The notes under the pieces are model-generated. The model did no database searches. It saw only the letters and a program-made list of their open reading frames with translations, and had not been told where the DNA came from. The position numbers were made by a program, and so were the translations under genes. This document shows, in pieces, positions 11,697 to 25,136 of a DNA stretch of 64,000 nucleotides; positions within the stretch are counted from its first letter, which is position 1, and each line of letters starts with the position of its first letter. The DNA comes from Metaphire vulgaris (Eukaryota; Annelida; Clitellata; Crassiclitellata; Megascolecidae), in assembly GCA_018105865.1 (NCBI GenBank), contig CM030834.1, forward strand, positions 15,741,719-15,805,718, given 5' to 3'.

Positions 11697-14600
11697 CAGC
11701 GATGGTGGCGACGACGACAATGATGATGATGATCCATTCAGTGCAGCAGTGAGGAGGTTAGATGTTAAAATATTAGTGTATTTTGTTGAGTATATACCAC
11801 TTCTATTGAAATCAACTCCAAGGAACATGTATGTGGTGCCCACAACTCTCAATAGTAAAGTGCATTTTAAAATTTAACAGGCTTTTCTTGACTACTAGAA
11901 GCCATAAATTAAGATATTTTTTATTACAGGTGCATGAGAGCATGTGTCATAAAAATTCAGAAGTGCTGGCGTGGTGTGCTTGCTCGAAGTTATTATCGAT
12001 GTTTACTGAAGGTTGATTGATAATTAATTGGAATTTTTAGGATATTTTTCATGTTGTGACAACAGAATGTATGTTAAATTTTCAATTCATCACATGTCAC
12101 ATCATCTTTGAGAGCGTGTACTGTACTATAAATTCAACTTTCTGATTTCTAAGACTTTTTACAAATTATATTGTGTAAATTATCAGAAATCCTATTGTCG
12201 TTTGGAATCAAATAAAGTTAATGATTTTGAAGTCAAACTACAAATGACAGAGGCCAAAATGATGTTTGTAGCTATATGGTGTTGCAAAATTTGGAATTGA
12301 TTTAATAGGGCAAACATATTTTTGAAAGTGCAACATGCATTGTCTGGTGAGTGTAGCTCTTGAATTGATGCTTTGGTGTATCTGACGGAAGGCAACTTTT
12401 CTTCAAATGATTCAAATATTCTTTTTCAGGAGGCAGTACTTCAAATGCAGTTTTGCTATTATTCTTCAATGGCCACTAAGGTAGATCATTTAATATATTC
12501 ATATTTGTGCTTTAAGTTTATTGTTTATGCTCTTGCTCTATTCGTGATATTTTTGGCCATGTAATTAATTTAGTTATGTAATAATGTGTTTATCAGTCTT
12601 TTTTATTAATATGATATCTGTTATTAAAGGAGAAAATAATTTTTATTGAGTAATGGCTGTACTTTTGTGCAGCACACAGAGTTCAAGTCAAGCTTCATGA
12701 TTTTTTTGTAATTTGCTGCAAAATTCATGAAAAGTGGCTGTTTCAAAATACATGAAAAGCTGCAGATTTCATGGAAATTGTTTAGTTTGGTGTCAGTGCC
12801 AGCTAATATTTCAGTTCTATACAAAGCTGAGAGACTTGGGACTGCTAAGACTAGGACTATGAATTTTTTTGTACGGGTACCATGGTATGGGAAGATAGTG
12901 GAGTGGTAACAATGTTGGACGATGGAGCAGGAGGTCACGGGTTCAACTCCAGCAGGAGCCCCTAAGGTCGACTCAGCCTTACTCGCTAGAGGGCGGTTAT
13001 AACATCAAATTGAGGAGCAGCGTTTGCTGCGAAGTAAAGCGCAGGCCTAGACGTTTGGTTGGCAACCTACTCTAGGTTAATGGCTTATGCCACCTGCTTC
13101 ACTGTATGCCTAAGAGACCAGATATCAGCACCGGCCCCAAAGCTCGAATTCGGGCATGGGAAAACTTTACTTTTTTACTTTACCAGGGTACCTGAATTAG
13201 CATAATCTCCGTTGTGGCCTCTTATCTCGACACCCAACTAAATAACCACACTCCCCATCTGGGCCCTGCAACTAATGATAGACCACATCGACCATTATGT
13301 CATACTCTCCCTCTGGTCCCTGCACCAAATGATTCTATCATTAGTCGAAGGGACTGGAGGGGAGTTTGACATAAGAGTCTTGGTTTTGCTGGTACCTATA
13401 CCCAATTTTACTGCCCAGGCAATAGGACTCCAACAGGTACCTGGATTCCTGGGTACCTGTTGACACCCCTAGTTAAGACTCTTGAACCAAAAAAACACAA
13501 AATCTTAAACTTACCGTAATAGCCATGTGGCTAGTTATTGTATTCTGCTGTTCAGCTGCAGTAGTTTTTCATGTGCTGTTTTTGTTTCACAGAAGCATTA
13601 CCGGTAGTCACAAAATTTGACATTTTTTACAGTTCTGAGGAAATTAAAATCCGTTATGATTCATAATTTTAAAGATTAGTTACATGTTTTAAAAGTTGGA
13701 TTTCTCACTATAAGCTTTTGACACATTTAGTCTCTCTATGATTCAATTAGATCCAGAAGATCTGGAGAGGGTATCATTCTAGAAATTGTCTCTTTGACTT
13801 TGACAGTCGCAAGAAGTATTTCCATGACCTTGAGGTCAAAAATCAGCTTACAAGGTATTTTCTTTTCAATGCATTCAAGGTATTAAATATGTATATATGG
13901 CTATATGCTCATAGATTTTTATATTTCATTCAAAGTTTTTTTCTCTTGCTGCATCAGTGGGTGATACAGGGTCACTTTCGACAGGTTGAATATATTGAAT
14001 GTTTTATTCCTTGACTGATAACTCTGGCTGATGAAAAATATTATTGATTTATGTATAACTATGTTGAATGCATTGGCTGTATAATTTGTTTTCAGAATTT
14101 TCTTTTGCAGGTGCTCACTTGCAGAGCATTATGAACAGCAGGTGTTGGAACAGAATTGTAAGGAAGAAGCTAGGGAAAGAAAGAAGGTTGACGATTATGC
14201 TCAAAAGAGTCATTTCCTTATCTCTACTACTGCCATTCCAGGAATTTATAACTCGCCATACTTGGTATGCTCTTTAAAAATATTTTTGTATAGGTCAGTA
14301 ATGAATCAGTTATATTAGGCGTAGAACTTTGTAAAGAGCTGAATTACTGATTTGTGATTGAATCTATTGTGGTGATCTGGCATTTTTCTGTTTCTGGTAG
14401 AAATCTAAGTGTCTGGGGAGTTTAGTAGAGATGATGCTGTAATATGTTACGGTAGCTGATTACCCAAAGATCCACCACAATAAATACTGTACCTAAGAAA
14501 GCAATTATACCAAATATATGCCACAAGGTGGGATACAAGAACACAAGACTGGAAAGCAAGGACACCAAAAGTGGGAATCTGAAAGAACTGTTTTAGAAAA

Positions 14601-17362
14601 GGTGATTCATATGCTTCAGGTTCCATGAGCACTAAAGAAATTTATTAGATGTTATAGTAGGGTGATGCAGAAAATATGTTAATGAAATTTGAAATTGCTC
14701 AACCCAGGGTTTGGCAACCAGCAATGTAAAGAATTATTGAAATTTTTTCAGCTTTTTTTCATCAACGTTTACAACTTGCTCAACAGTCTCATATAGCAAT
14801 CACTGTAATTCCTGTCAGAACAAGAGAACTGGTATTTTAATCAATATAGCTACCGTAACTAACTATGTAACGCCATTCTAGCAAGGTACTTGGTATCAGT
14901 CAACAGTTGCTTTGAAATAAAATAGTAATCCCCCATTGTCAGATTCAACATGTCAATCTGGGTTTTCCTATTCCGGCTATGGCGAATAGGTTTTAGAGAA
15001 CAGGTTATTTTTGAGTTTTAATCTGAATGTCTTGCAAGCAGACCAATGCCCAAAGTGAGTTCCACTGATGATTGACAGGAATTATTTTAGTTATTAGAAC
15101 ATTTTTGTATGGCTTTCAGTTGGTGCCAAACGAGATGGAACAGCGCCTACGGGAGGTCAAAGTTGAAAGATCAAAGGGAGTCAAGACTTGTAACGGAAGT
15201 GGAGAGAAGAATGCGCTTGATGCTGCCTGGAGACGTTACGATGCTCCAGTCTTATGTCCACTTCCTCCAGTTGGTGTAAAGCCACAGGTTGGATATAGAT
15301 ATTCTTGATTGCTTCTAGGAGAATTTATTTTTCTAGATGCAATTATGTATTTTGGTTTCAATCTCAATCTTTGTCAGTGTTGCAAGCCTATTCGGGCCAT
15401 CAGGTAACATGTAGGCTCTTGGTAACTGCAATTGAGTGATTGAACTGTCAAGCTAAGTAAGTAGTGCCCACAATGTGTTTTCGGTCCAATGTCATCTATG
15501 GAAAAGTCCTCAATCAATTTAATTTGTGTGAATAGCAGTAAGATCTGGTATGCGGACTATTGACCACAGGACGATTGACCATAGGACGATTGACCATCGG
15601 ACGTTTGATCACTGGAGTTTGACCACAGTGGACGTTTGACCACTGGATGATTGATCACAGCGGATGTTTAACCACTGCTGATGTTAAGTGGTCAATCGTC
15701 CTGTGGTCAAACATCCAGTGGTCAAACATCCTAGAACCATAAGATCTAATGGCTCCCTGAATTAGTTATACACTATAATATTACATTATTAATATTGTAT
15801 TGTTTTACAGATAAGCAGTGCTAATGGTCAGAGCAACACTAGAAGTAATTGTCAGTCTGCCTAAGTAAAATATACTGAAATCTGTTTAGGTAAAAGCTAC
15901 TGAGGGAAATGGTTCATTCAGAGTTATGGGAGATGAAACTTATTGAAAATTCATTAGTTTGAAATCAGATTGTGATAAAAGAAATATTAATCAGGATTTA
16001 TCAGTGTTGCTGTAGCCAGGGTTTTGGCATTTTCTTTTTCTAGGGTCCGTTTAGAGATCCGTGTGAAGTCCAATGGCAACGCTATCGGCCTTTTAATCCC
16101 ACTCTGCGTGTCGAGAGCGATTATTTCTCAGTTGAAGAGGCAAGAGAGAAGCTGAAGGCTGATGAATGGCTGGCTCGCATTCAAGACAGAATGTAAAAAC
16201 CTTCATTCATTTTTATGCTTTGTGAAATTCAGTGTCAAATAAATTTACTTGAATTCTTTACATTTATATTGCTTTGTGCCATGCTTGTAAGTTTTTTTTT
16301 AAATCTTAGCACTTTGTAAATGGTCCGCAACGAGTAAATTAGTTATTCATAGATGTTGTGTGCATGGTAAAGGTTGAATGATGGCTTTATCTTATATAAT
16401 TTGTTTCTGTGTAGTCCATTGAATATAAGGCTGAACTGTAGTTTGTCTGCTGTTGCCTGTGCTTTACAGATTTCTTCCAAGCCAGCGTATTCCTGACCAA
16501 CCTTACGAGCAGCTGTCTTGGGCAACTTCAGTCTTTGGTCGTCCTGCATACGGCACTAAACATTTTCGTGAAGAATTTCCCTGTTTATGGACGACATGTA
16601 AGGTAATGTAAAATTTGATGCCATTCGAAAGCTATACTTTTGGTTTTATATATTAGCATACATGCCATATTATGTTTAAGGTTTTGATATATATCTTAGT
16701 GCACTTTAGTGAACATATTGATTTGTTCAGTCAGTCTCACACTTATTTTATTTATTTATTGACAATTTATATAGCGCAGTTGACAAGGCTAAGGCCTACA
16801 ACAAGAGCGCTTTACACAGTTCATATCCAATATTAAATAAATGTGTCTTCAAATTTCTAATGAAAAGTCCAGCTGAGACTGCTCCAGTCACATTTTCTGG
16901 AAGAGAGTTCCATAGGGCGGGATTCCCCCGCGCGAATGATCTTTCCCCAAACTTAGGGGTCTTGGACAGGGGAGGGATCAACAACTGCACTCTCCGACTG
17001 GACCTGAGAACCGATCTCCTCTCGATCACAGTCGATCTTCGTACAAGCACAGTTAGATAATCAGGACAGAGTGGATTGTGTAAAGCCCGAAACATAAGCC
17101 AACAGTGCTTGTAGATAATGCACTTCAATATTTGAATTTAGATTCAATGTTGTGCTATTTGGCTTTTTCAGTCATTACTAGATAGTAGTTCATAATAACT
17201 CGTTTTATTTGTAACGGTTACACAACTAGCTGTAAATTGTCATTCCAACCTGAAGCATAGTATCTCACAGCTAAATTTTCTTTACAGAATTTCAAGACTA
17301 TTCTACCTCCAATTCATTCTTTTGACAAGTTCAACAAAACCTACTCAAGAGGAGAAGTCTAA
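10170..17362 (+). CDS. SPATA17: spermatogenesis-associated protein 17 (IQ-motif protein), ten exons
   Basis: Exons 10170-10237, 10998-11087, 11930-12011, 12430-12480, 13751-13854, 14111-14264, 15120-15287, 16044-16192, 16470-16602 and 17288-17362 join in frame with GT-AG borders. They give 357 aa, against 361 in human. Three IQ motifs bind calmodulin-like partners: IKIQSWFRGIRVR (exon 2), VIKIQKCWRGVLAR (exon 3) and IQKIWRGYHSR (exon 5). Exon 6 carries an E/K-rich helix and the family block AIPGIYNSP. Exon 8 has GPFRDPCEVQWQRYRP, and exon 10 has NFKTILPPIHSFDKF. Family members are linked to sperm flagella and motile cilia. Exon 1 is short and least conserved, so the start rests on its ATG, its splice donor and the nearby X-box. 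The exon 8/9 junction encodes Ile where human has Met. Introns hold a LINE fragment (11.3 kb), a SINE (12.9 kb), a tandem-repeat foldback element (15.5 kb) and a second LINE fragment (16.8 kb). Confidence 0.93.
11264..11695 (+). mobile_element. 5'-truncated non-LTR retrotransposon fragment
   Basis: The translation RLLVAEMSWLQKILGVSR, then RIRNEDITKRLEIQ and RLRLYGHVYRM, matches the region after the reverse-transcriptase domain of many non-LTR elements. A frameshift near 11490 breaks the frame before a segment reading KWMDNIKEDFE. An (ATG)n run at about 11663-11695 looks like the element's 3' tail. It lies in SPATA17 intron 2, in the gene's orientation. Confidence 0.75.
12890..13190 (+). mobile_element. 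probable tRNA-derived SINE
   Basis: GGTTCAACTCC at 12940-12950 matches the RNA polymerase III B box. A GTGGAGTGGTAA segment about 35-45 bp upstream resembles an A box. A tRNA-unrelated body follows, ending in a CTTTACTTTTTTACTTTACC-like tail. Sequence at 13190-13480 with repeated GGTACCTG phrases may be related repeat DNA. It sits in SPATA17 intron 4. Confidence 0.5.
15547..15739. mobile_element. foldback element with tandem-repeat ends (GGACGATTGACC family)
   Basis: About 17-bp units of the type GGACGATTGACCATA repeat from the left end. Inverted units (GTGGTCAATCGTCC, GTGGTCAAACATCC) occupy the right end. The outer ends start GGTATGCGG and GGTTCTAGG. The 8-bp flank TAAGATCT is duplicated at 15539-15546 and 15740-15747. 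Related arrays lie near 1690-1735 and 19366-19530. The pattern indicates a mobile foldback-type element, not a simple satellite. Confidence 0.65.
16744..17140 (-). mobile_element. 3' end of a LINE (CR1/L2-like)
   Basis: The minus strand reads ERSFARGNPALWNSLPENV and LKTHLFNIGYEL, the last residues of CR1/L2/Jockey-type reverse-transcriptase proteins. A short tail with TATAGCGC and a TTTA-repeat end follows. The element is 5'-truncated. The same family ends at 33761-33960. It lies in SPATA17 intron 9. Confidence 0.75.
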
Positions 17363-18003
17363 TCGCAGTGTGTACACACGCTGACATACACACACACACA
17401 CATACCGTAACTTCCATGTTGAGGCTCGAGAAAGATGTTTTCGAGCTGAAAACTTTTAATTACTCTTATCATAGGATTTAAAAGTAATTTGAATTCTTGT
17501 GCTGAAGTATTTAGATAATCTTATCTAGAGTCAGAAGTTCTCTTAAAATATGTATGATTAGATCTAATCTGATTTATGTCTTGCTATTAACATGTATTAA
17601 AAAACCCTGTGCTAGTGTTTTATGTTCATTAATGACTCCCCTTTTACCCAGTGCTGAAAGTCTATAAAAAAAGGTGCAGGAGCTCTCTTGGCACTGAGGT
17701 GTGTTAAGTATAGCAGTGGTACCTTTTGCATGCGCACCCTCGTTAAATCTGAATTTTATTTCTATAGCGCTTTTAACATCTTAGTTTAATAGTTTTGCAA
17801 CAAGTACACGGTGCTTTTACAATATTGGAACAAATATTGAAGAATTATGGGGGGAAAATTTCATGGTCCAAAAAGGTGCCGGAGCTCAGCTCTACCGCGC
17901 ACTGGCTGACTTTCAGCACTGCCTTTACCTTATAACTGTGTTCAATTGCTGGGACTCGGGACTAGCAGTTTCACCAGCTTTGAATCGTAAGTGGTCTTAC
18001 ATA

Positions 18004-18188
18004 CAGTGGCGGCTCCACCGGGGGGCCCGTGCCCCCCTATTGAGTGTCTGCCCCCTAGTGGCCCCCCAGTTGGGACCCTATACTTAATGCTACATACATT
18101 AAACAACAAATGGTTGGCCCCCCATGATTAGAAGTTGCCACCCCAACGGCCCCCCCCCCCCCACTTGCAAACCCTAGAGCTGCCACTG
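18004..18188. mobile_element. MITE with perfect 8-bp TSD (CAGTGGCGGCTCCA ends)
   Basis: This 185-bp element has ends CAGTGGCGGCTCCA and CTAGAGCTGCCACTG. CTTACATA is duplicated exactly at 17996-18003 and 18189-18196. The interior is rich in C-runs and GGCCCCCC phrases. Confidence 0.85.
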
Positions 18189-18478
18189 CTTACATACACT
18201 TTATACAGTAGGTAGTCCGCCCCGCCCCCCAACTTTGACCAGCTTGCACTATCTGATGCATCAACATGATGCATCTCAGGCAAAGGAAAAAATATATTCC
18301 GATTGATGGGAGCCAATCGGCGACTCAACTGTTTCATAGCTCCTCATTTTCTTAATCACATTGGCACAACCCAATTATTTGTTATTTATCTGAGAGATTT
18401 ATAAGTCTTATTTTTACTAGCATACAAAGGTGCAGATCATGCAGTGTCATGAGTGCTAAACAATGGCGTAGCCACATG

Positions 18479-18806
18479 CAGTGGCGTAAACTTGGCGTCA
18501 ACATTGGGGGGGTAGAATCGTCTATAAAGTCAGGTCAGACTCCCTTTTCGTCTCCCAAAAAGTCGACGGGCAAAAAAAACAAAAAACATCCTTATGTTTT
18601 TCGCTATCCAAATACCCTAACAAGCAAAAAAGGTCATCCGAAACGAGTGAATGCGGTCGGTTTTAATTCTGGCATCAACATCATGAGGACGAGGATATAA
18701 TTTTTTACCATAGGCACAAAACATTAGGGGGGATAATTGATACTCTGTACCCTCTTACTAATTATTGGGGGACCGTCCCCCCGCCGTACCCCGTGTTTTA
18801 CGCCCT
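18479..18806. mobile_element. probable MITE of the CAGTGGCGTAAAC type
   Basis: The sequence begins CAGTGGCGTAAAC and ends GTTTTACGCCCTTG, with internal GGGCAAAAAA and AAGCAAAAAAGGTCA motifs like those in the elements at 3232 and 58132. No exact target duplication was found. The flanks themselves contain GCGTAGCC, so it may have landed in another copy. Confidence 0.5.
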
Positions 18807-19365
18807 TGCGTAGCCAGCGTTCCAGACTAGGGAACCATAAAAGCACACACGCAAATCGCATTTAGTTCGACTAGAAGTTTGGAGCAGCGCTACGAACCCC
18901 TCTTCCGGGTCTGCTGCCCCAGCCGCGGACGCTTTTGAATATAGGCCTACACACAGAGCTCGAATTGCTGGGGGGTTGGGGGGGGGGGGTTCAGCCCCCT
19001 TTAAAATGGCAGACCCTCCCTAGAAAAATGCAAAAAAGTTACTGGGGTTACCTGTGGTTACTGGTTACTGGGGTTAAAAGTTACCGCCGTGACCCCCCTT
19101 TCATTTTCTCACAATTCGAGCACTGCCTACACATAGAGTGGCCAAAAGCCGTAGACCTAATACAGCTCGGTGTATCGATTCCGTCGGCAATCACCTCAAT
19201 CTCTCCCCGATAAAAATTTAATCGGTTTTCAAATCTACCAACTTCCTAAAAATTCCTTGCATCCCCCCGCCAAGAATTCTTGGAACCGCCACTGGTGTTA
19301 AATGTTATGAATAGCGTTGCGTCGTATAGGCCTAGGTCTATCTCATCACCTGCAACTTCAGTACG

Positions 19366-19530
19366 CGGACGATTGACCACAGGACGATTGACCATAGGAC
19401 GATTGACCATAGGACGATTGACCATAGGAAGATTGACTACTGGACGATTGACCACAGCGGACTTTTGACCACTGGACGATTGACCACAGCCGACGTTTAG
19501 TGGTCAATCGTCCTCTGGTCAAACGTCCGC
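19366..19530. repeat. GGACGATTGACCATA tandem array with inverted right part
   Basis: At least six head-to-tail units of the 17-bp motif run from 19366 to about 19490. Inverted units (GTGGTCAATCGTCC, GGTCAAACGTCC) follow at 19498-19530. The design matches 15547-15739, but no clean target duplication was seen. It is neither a CRISPR nor a gene. Confidence 0.8.
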
Positions 19531-20121
19531 CGACGATAAGTAGCAAACGTTAAGTAAGCAAAAACACTTTTACTAAATCAATGCATATTTTACTAGACCA
19601 TATGTTAAGACAATCAATGAAATGATAATATTAAGCAGATAATAAGCAACAAATGATAAATAGATAAATGCAGTAAATAGTGACAATAATAACGATTATT
19701 ATTAATGAGAGCTCAGATTTAATTTTTTTCCGATTATTAATCTGTTTACCCTATTTGACAGTAGGCTATTTGTAATGTATTTACATTATTATTGAGTCGA
19801 AATCGACGCAGGATTTACTACGAGTGTCGAAAAATGCATGGAATCATTGACTACGTAGGATTGTCAATGAACCACTTTTGCGATGACGACAGCATGGCAA
19901 ACGGTATCTGAATTTCATCAGTGGCGTAGCCAGGGTTGAGGAATAGGAGTGCACCAGGACTTCCACGGACATTTTCAGCCCCGACTAGGCTATAGGGGGC
20001 TTAAGAAAGCGTGGTGAGCTCCCTGAACAGGATTTGGGGCGCAGTCGAGAAGTTTTATGGCAATATTAGATTCAATTATTGCGATTCGGTGTACATTTTT
20101 CAGACCTTATGATTTACATTT

Positions 20122-20905
20122 GATTGAGCAACAATTGCAACGAGCAACAATTGGTTTAGAGTTTAACTTGAGCAACAATTGCAGACCATTCCCATAAATT
20201 CCTACTTCGTTATGCTGTTCTAATTCATTAAATTATTTTTTTTAAATACTTTGGATAAACGATAATTGATTAGTCGACATTTAACAATTGAAGTTACAAC
20301 AGGAAGTTACGACGCGCGGCTATTCGCCGAGACACGCAGAATCGCAGATGACATTCTTTTATAATCCAATAGAGGAAACTGGAATTACTTTCTATGCCGA
20401 AATCAGCTGTTTTGAGCCAATATCTGCGAAAGACAGCAATGCATTTGCTTTAAATGTGGTAATCGGAATGGAACGGTCGTTAGGTTGATGACCAAGAAAG
20501 GCTGTCCTGGTACCAAGCTTTCAGAACTATTTGAGTTCCACGTAATCTGTGACTAAGAGACAATGGCTGATCAGATCCCGCAAGGGAAATGTGAAATAGC
20601 GAATGTTGGAAATCTTGGATTTAGAGAAGCTGTTGTTGATACTAACCCACCGTTTATTGCATATGGACCGCTGCGTCGACACCGATCGACATCCAGTGGC
20701 ACAGCAGCGATATCCGAGTGTCGGCACACTGTCATGTTATGTGGATCATCTTCTGAACCACATGCGTGTTAACTCTGCATGTCAACAGTGCAGCGGGGGC
20801 GTCTCAGGTCTAGTGAGGCGTTTGATAAATATTATATTATACTACATTATATTTTTCCAAATCGGCTCCTTTTCAACTTTTAATAGTGAAATTATCACCA
20901 CCTGA
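20122..20905. repeat. ~780-bp dispersed repeat, copy A
   Basis: From GAGCAACAATTGCAAC to the CACCACCTGA end, this segment is nearly identical to 32602-33438. Differences are single bases and small gaps, including an 8-bp deletion in copy B. Short open frames in it are shared by both copies but resemble no protein I know. No terminal inverted repeat or poly-A tail is evident. The class is unknown. Confidence 0.85.
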
Positions 20906-21329
20906 CGGCGCATCCAAAGTTGCTAGACAGTTGCTGAACTCGACTGTTGTTTCCAGTGGCGTAGCCATCAGGAGTAGGCTAGGCCTACGAACTTACGAAG
21001 GGCCGAGAACAGAGACGTCATTTCACTGTTTTTCAGGGGGAGGGGGCAAGACACTTTCGACCTGACAAGTTTGCGAAAAAGTTGACGACCTTTTTTTGCT
21101 TGTCAATCATTTGTTTTACGATTAGTTACTTCAGATTACTCGACATCAAGCACTCCTTTAGGGGCTGCTGACCATTTTTTGATTTTGTTTACCTATTTAG
21201 CCAGCCAATTGGCATGTTGAAACTAAATAACACAAACATTGGCGAAAAAATCCCTAAAAATCAGGGGGGGGCAAATGCCCACCCTGCCCCCCCAATGACG
21301 TCCGTGGCCGAGAACGTTTAAATGACGCA

Positions 21330-21330
<1 letters not shown>

Positions 21331-21369
<39 letters not shown>

Positions 21370-22548
21370 CGCGCGTGCGTATTCGAGTGGCGTGGCTTAG
21401 ATGTGCGCAATTAGGCGATACTTGTCGCGATGACATCAAATATGACACTTGGGAAATAAGTTAGAGTGCAAATAAAGCCTTCAGTCGGCGATTTTTGAGA
21501 GAGCGGCGTTCTCCAGTCCCGTCGCCATTTCAGAAATCAAACTGACTACCGGACGAAAACGCAGCGATCGATCCTCGTTAGCTTATATAGTTGTTGCCCT
21601 GTGGCGGAGGCACCATTTTGTTCCCCGCAGTTTCGCCTTGTCTTCGAAACTGACGCCATAATCATATATTCGTCGCTTTTGTCTGACAAATTCGCTGAAA
21701 GTGTTTAAGTCATACAATCAAATTGCGTTAAATCTGGTCCTGCAGAAAACCACACATTTCGACAATGCTATCGAATATTTCTGACAGTTTAGTGAATGTT
21801 GTGAAATAGTCCTACGCAATTCAGGACACAGAATCTCCCTGGGCAGTGGCGTAGGAAGGGGCGGGGTCGGTCCGCTCTGGGCGGCACGTTCCCAGGGTGG
21901 CATTTTGAAGGGTAAAAACAAGTAATGGGCGGAAAATTGATATCCACAATCTGAAGGCTGAAGGCCAAAATTTTCAATTCCCTGGGGCTTCGTTCTGTGT
22001 CGGCTGTTTAGACTTGCTCCACAATCCCTACGCAAATCGAACATTGTTTAAGATCAGAATACTTGATGATACCTGAGGCTCATTGTCCAGAATCCCCAGA
22101 TGGTATTCAATGTATTTAGACGTGGAAAGCTCAGTGGGTCGAAATAGAAATACGGACATCAAACTGCACTTCAAATATTTGCTCAAAAGTTTAATGACTA
22201 AAATTTATATTTTTAAAATTGAAATATTAAGTTGAATTTATTGTGCCGAATTTTCCATTATAGGGCCTAATCAAAGAGTGGGAATAATAAGACTAATTAT
22301 AATTAGATGTTAGTGTCTGCGGAACATTTCTCCTGCGTTGAAAAAAAACACTGTCGCTCATTCAGTCCTCTATTATAGGCCTAACTTCTGTTTGTCCGCT
22401 ACAGCTGTTAGTTTTTATTCTACCAAAAAACAAACACAATTCGCAATATGCTGTATAGGCCTACAGTGCCAAAACAGCACATACACATCATACATACTGT
22501 ATATATATCTAGGGCTATATGTATATATACACACATACATATATATGC

Positions 22549-22613
<65 letters not shown>

Positions 22614-22700
22614 GGCCTATACACACAAGATTATTTATTGAGAGACTATGGGGCTATATCGCTCTCCAAGCGCCCATGCTTTTAGGAAATTAGGAATGAA

Positions 22701-22770
<70 letters not shown>

Positions 22771-22958
22771 GCGTCCGGTTTGTCAGCCGTGGAAGTTCTT
22801 CCGGGTCTTTGGAACCGCGAGTGGTTTGGAGATGACAGTGACGTCAGTCCGTGTGGCTAATTATAGACTGAGTTCACAGCATTCTGGGTTCTCAACAAGC
22901 GACGTCGTTTCGTTAGATCGACGAGGGACGAACGGTTTGTTAGAGACCGAACTCTCTT

Positions 22959-22998
<40 letters not shown>

Positions 22999-23403
22999 TC
23001 TTCCACTCGAGCGTTTCAGACGGGCGCCGAGGAGGAGGGGAACAATGCCACTCGGTCTTCGACGTCAGCTGCTTCATCTAGCGCCACATTACCACTCACT
23101 CTCCCGCGCAGAAATTCCACTTAGAGCGTTCTTCTGTGTCCAATTAGTGAAAATTTTCGTATAATTAGGATCGCGGATCAGTGGGAACCGCAGTAGGTAA
23201 GTAAAAGTAAGTAGTCGGATGCTCGATGAAGCTTCACCGCTAGTCATCGGTAGGCTATAACCGACACTTCATGCCGAGAACGACTTGATGATCATCGCTT
23301 GTGGCTTTATTATCTCGACGCAATAGCGGTGAATAATAGTATTGACAACCGCGTCTAAATTTGTGAAATGATTAGTGAAAACGAAATTAGATGAGGACGA
23401 CGC

Positions 23404-23468
<65 letters not shown>

Positions 23469-24319
23469 GCCAGGCTGTATTTTGCGAAAACGTATTTGAC
23501 AATGCCTCGGCAGCATCTTCTAGAAGTGAAATGACGGACAATTTGAGGAAATGTTTGTGATTTTCGATCGCTAGGATTTGGTAATTTTATGGAACTCCCT
23601 CCCACGAGCAATGCTGTCAACAGCTGTTCTAAGATCAATGCAGCTCAAACATTTTCAAACAGATGGTCATACGAGCTTGGATAAGGGCGAGATTAAGATG
23701 TCTTCTGAAGGTCATGCTAAACGCGTGTGATACGCAGGTATAGCAGTTGATATTGGAGTCGATGGAAGTCTGCTATAGTGTCGGAACAGTCGTCGTTGAC
23801 TGTTAAGAAATTTAGGTCGAAATGTCTGCACCTATTTTCCCTCGATACTTTGAAAAGGAAACCTCGAAAGACGAACTCCGGCCGGCCGTTAAGGGCAATA
23901 AATTTACGCCGAGATTTTTAGAATTGCTAAATGAATGACCGAATATCAAGATTGTCAAGTTGTGCTTTAGAAGTTTTAGATGTTAGAGAGAAATTCCGTA
24001 TTTTCTCAAGAACTTTGCAAAGGTCCCGGTACAAATGAACCGACGATTTGATGAATTTATTATGAAGTTCTTGTGGTGTCGTTGTTTCGGCGGTCCTCCC
24101 CCTCCCACTCGAAACTATACGGACGTGTCGTGTCGTAGCGACGACTGTCCCTGGGCGTTGTCCGCCGGACAAAGGACGTCATGCACCCGCAGGAAACACG
24201 GCCATTGTTACGACCACGCAACAGACAAGGTTCTTGGTTAGCAACGCAACTCTTGAACCTTCATTGTAGCGCATATGCGAAGCATTTTAATGCAGATGCA
24301 TTTGGGAAACACTGTTAAA

Positions 24320-24410
<91 letters not shown>
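21331..24410. repeat. cluster of CT/GA, GT and AT dinucleotide microsatellites
   Basis: Runs lie at about 21331-21368 (CT then GT), 22552-22608 (AT), 22704-22766 (AT), 22970-22995 (CT), 23407-23465 (GA), 24323-24358 (GT) and 24359-24410 (GA). The sequence between them is unique and of higher GC content. It includes a perfect CRE palindrome TGACGTCA at 22839-22846 and a strong donor-like CAGTAG|gtaagt at 23191-23202. Confidence 0.9.
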
Positions 24411-24414
<4 letters not shown>

Positions 24415-24975
24415 AAAGAATTGACGTTACGACAAAGGTAGATCGTTGTAGTGAGGTGCTCGTAAGTTGGGGACCTGTGGTCGAGAGCTGTTTGCCAGCC
24501 GCTAGATCTTAAGAGGCGTTCTATAGCAAGGCGCTGGAGTCCATGTTCTGCTCTTGTAGACGTGGTATTGTTCTTGAAGAGGAAGTCGCCCTGAATCTCG
24601 AAAACCAAAGACGTCAGACGAGAGACGGATGGAAACATATACGCCTAGAATTGCTTTCGCATTTGCGAATTCCGGGCAAAGGCCGTAAGATGTCTAATAG
24701 AGTTTTAACGTCTTCCCCGAATGATCTGGCCTCGCAGTGCCAGCCTATTAAAAGTAAGGGTAGCGCAGACTTGTACCTCGATCTTGAAAAATGATTTCCT
24801 GGCCAATTCATGTGGCGCTGTTTCAAATGCAATAGCAGTCCATTGTTACTCTCTAGAAGGCGGATCGGAGTAAAGTTATCGCGCCATTTCGTAAGCCTGG
24901 GAATGGCTTCTATTTCAACAGGGACACCTTAGCAACTAATGTCTGAAGCACGTTGCTAGTAGAGGAAGCTATGAC

Positions 24976-25136
24976 CAGTGGCGTAGCCAGGATTTTCAGA
25001 AAGGGAGGGGTTACGACCAACCATTCTCCCTACTTCGAAAATCCTGACAAGGTGTCGTCCATAAATTACGTAAGAGAATAAACCAAGGGGGTTTTAAAAC
25101 GCCAATCTCAACCCCCCCCCCTTGACTACGCCACTG
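24976..25136. mobile_element. MITE, CAGTGGCGTAGCCAGG ends
   Basis: This 161-bp element has ends CAGTGGCGTAGCC and GACTACGCCACTG. The left flank is GCTATGAC and the right flank GCTATATATGAC. This fits one 8-bp duplication in which one copy later gained four bases of AT repeat. Confidence 0.7.

Noticed and set aside
19366..19530. Regular short repeats resembling a CRISPR array
   Set aside because: Units are contiguous without unique spacers, one end is inverted, and the genome is animal.
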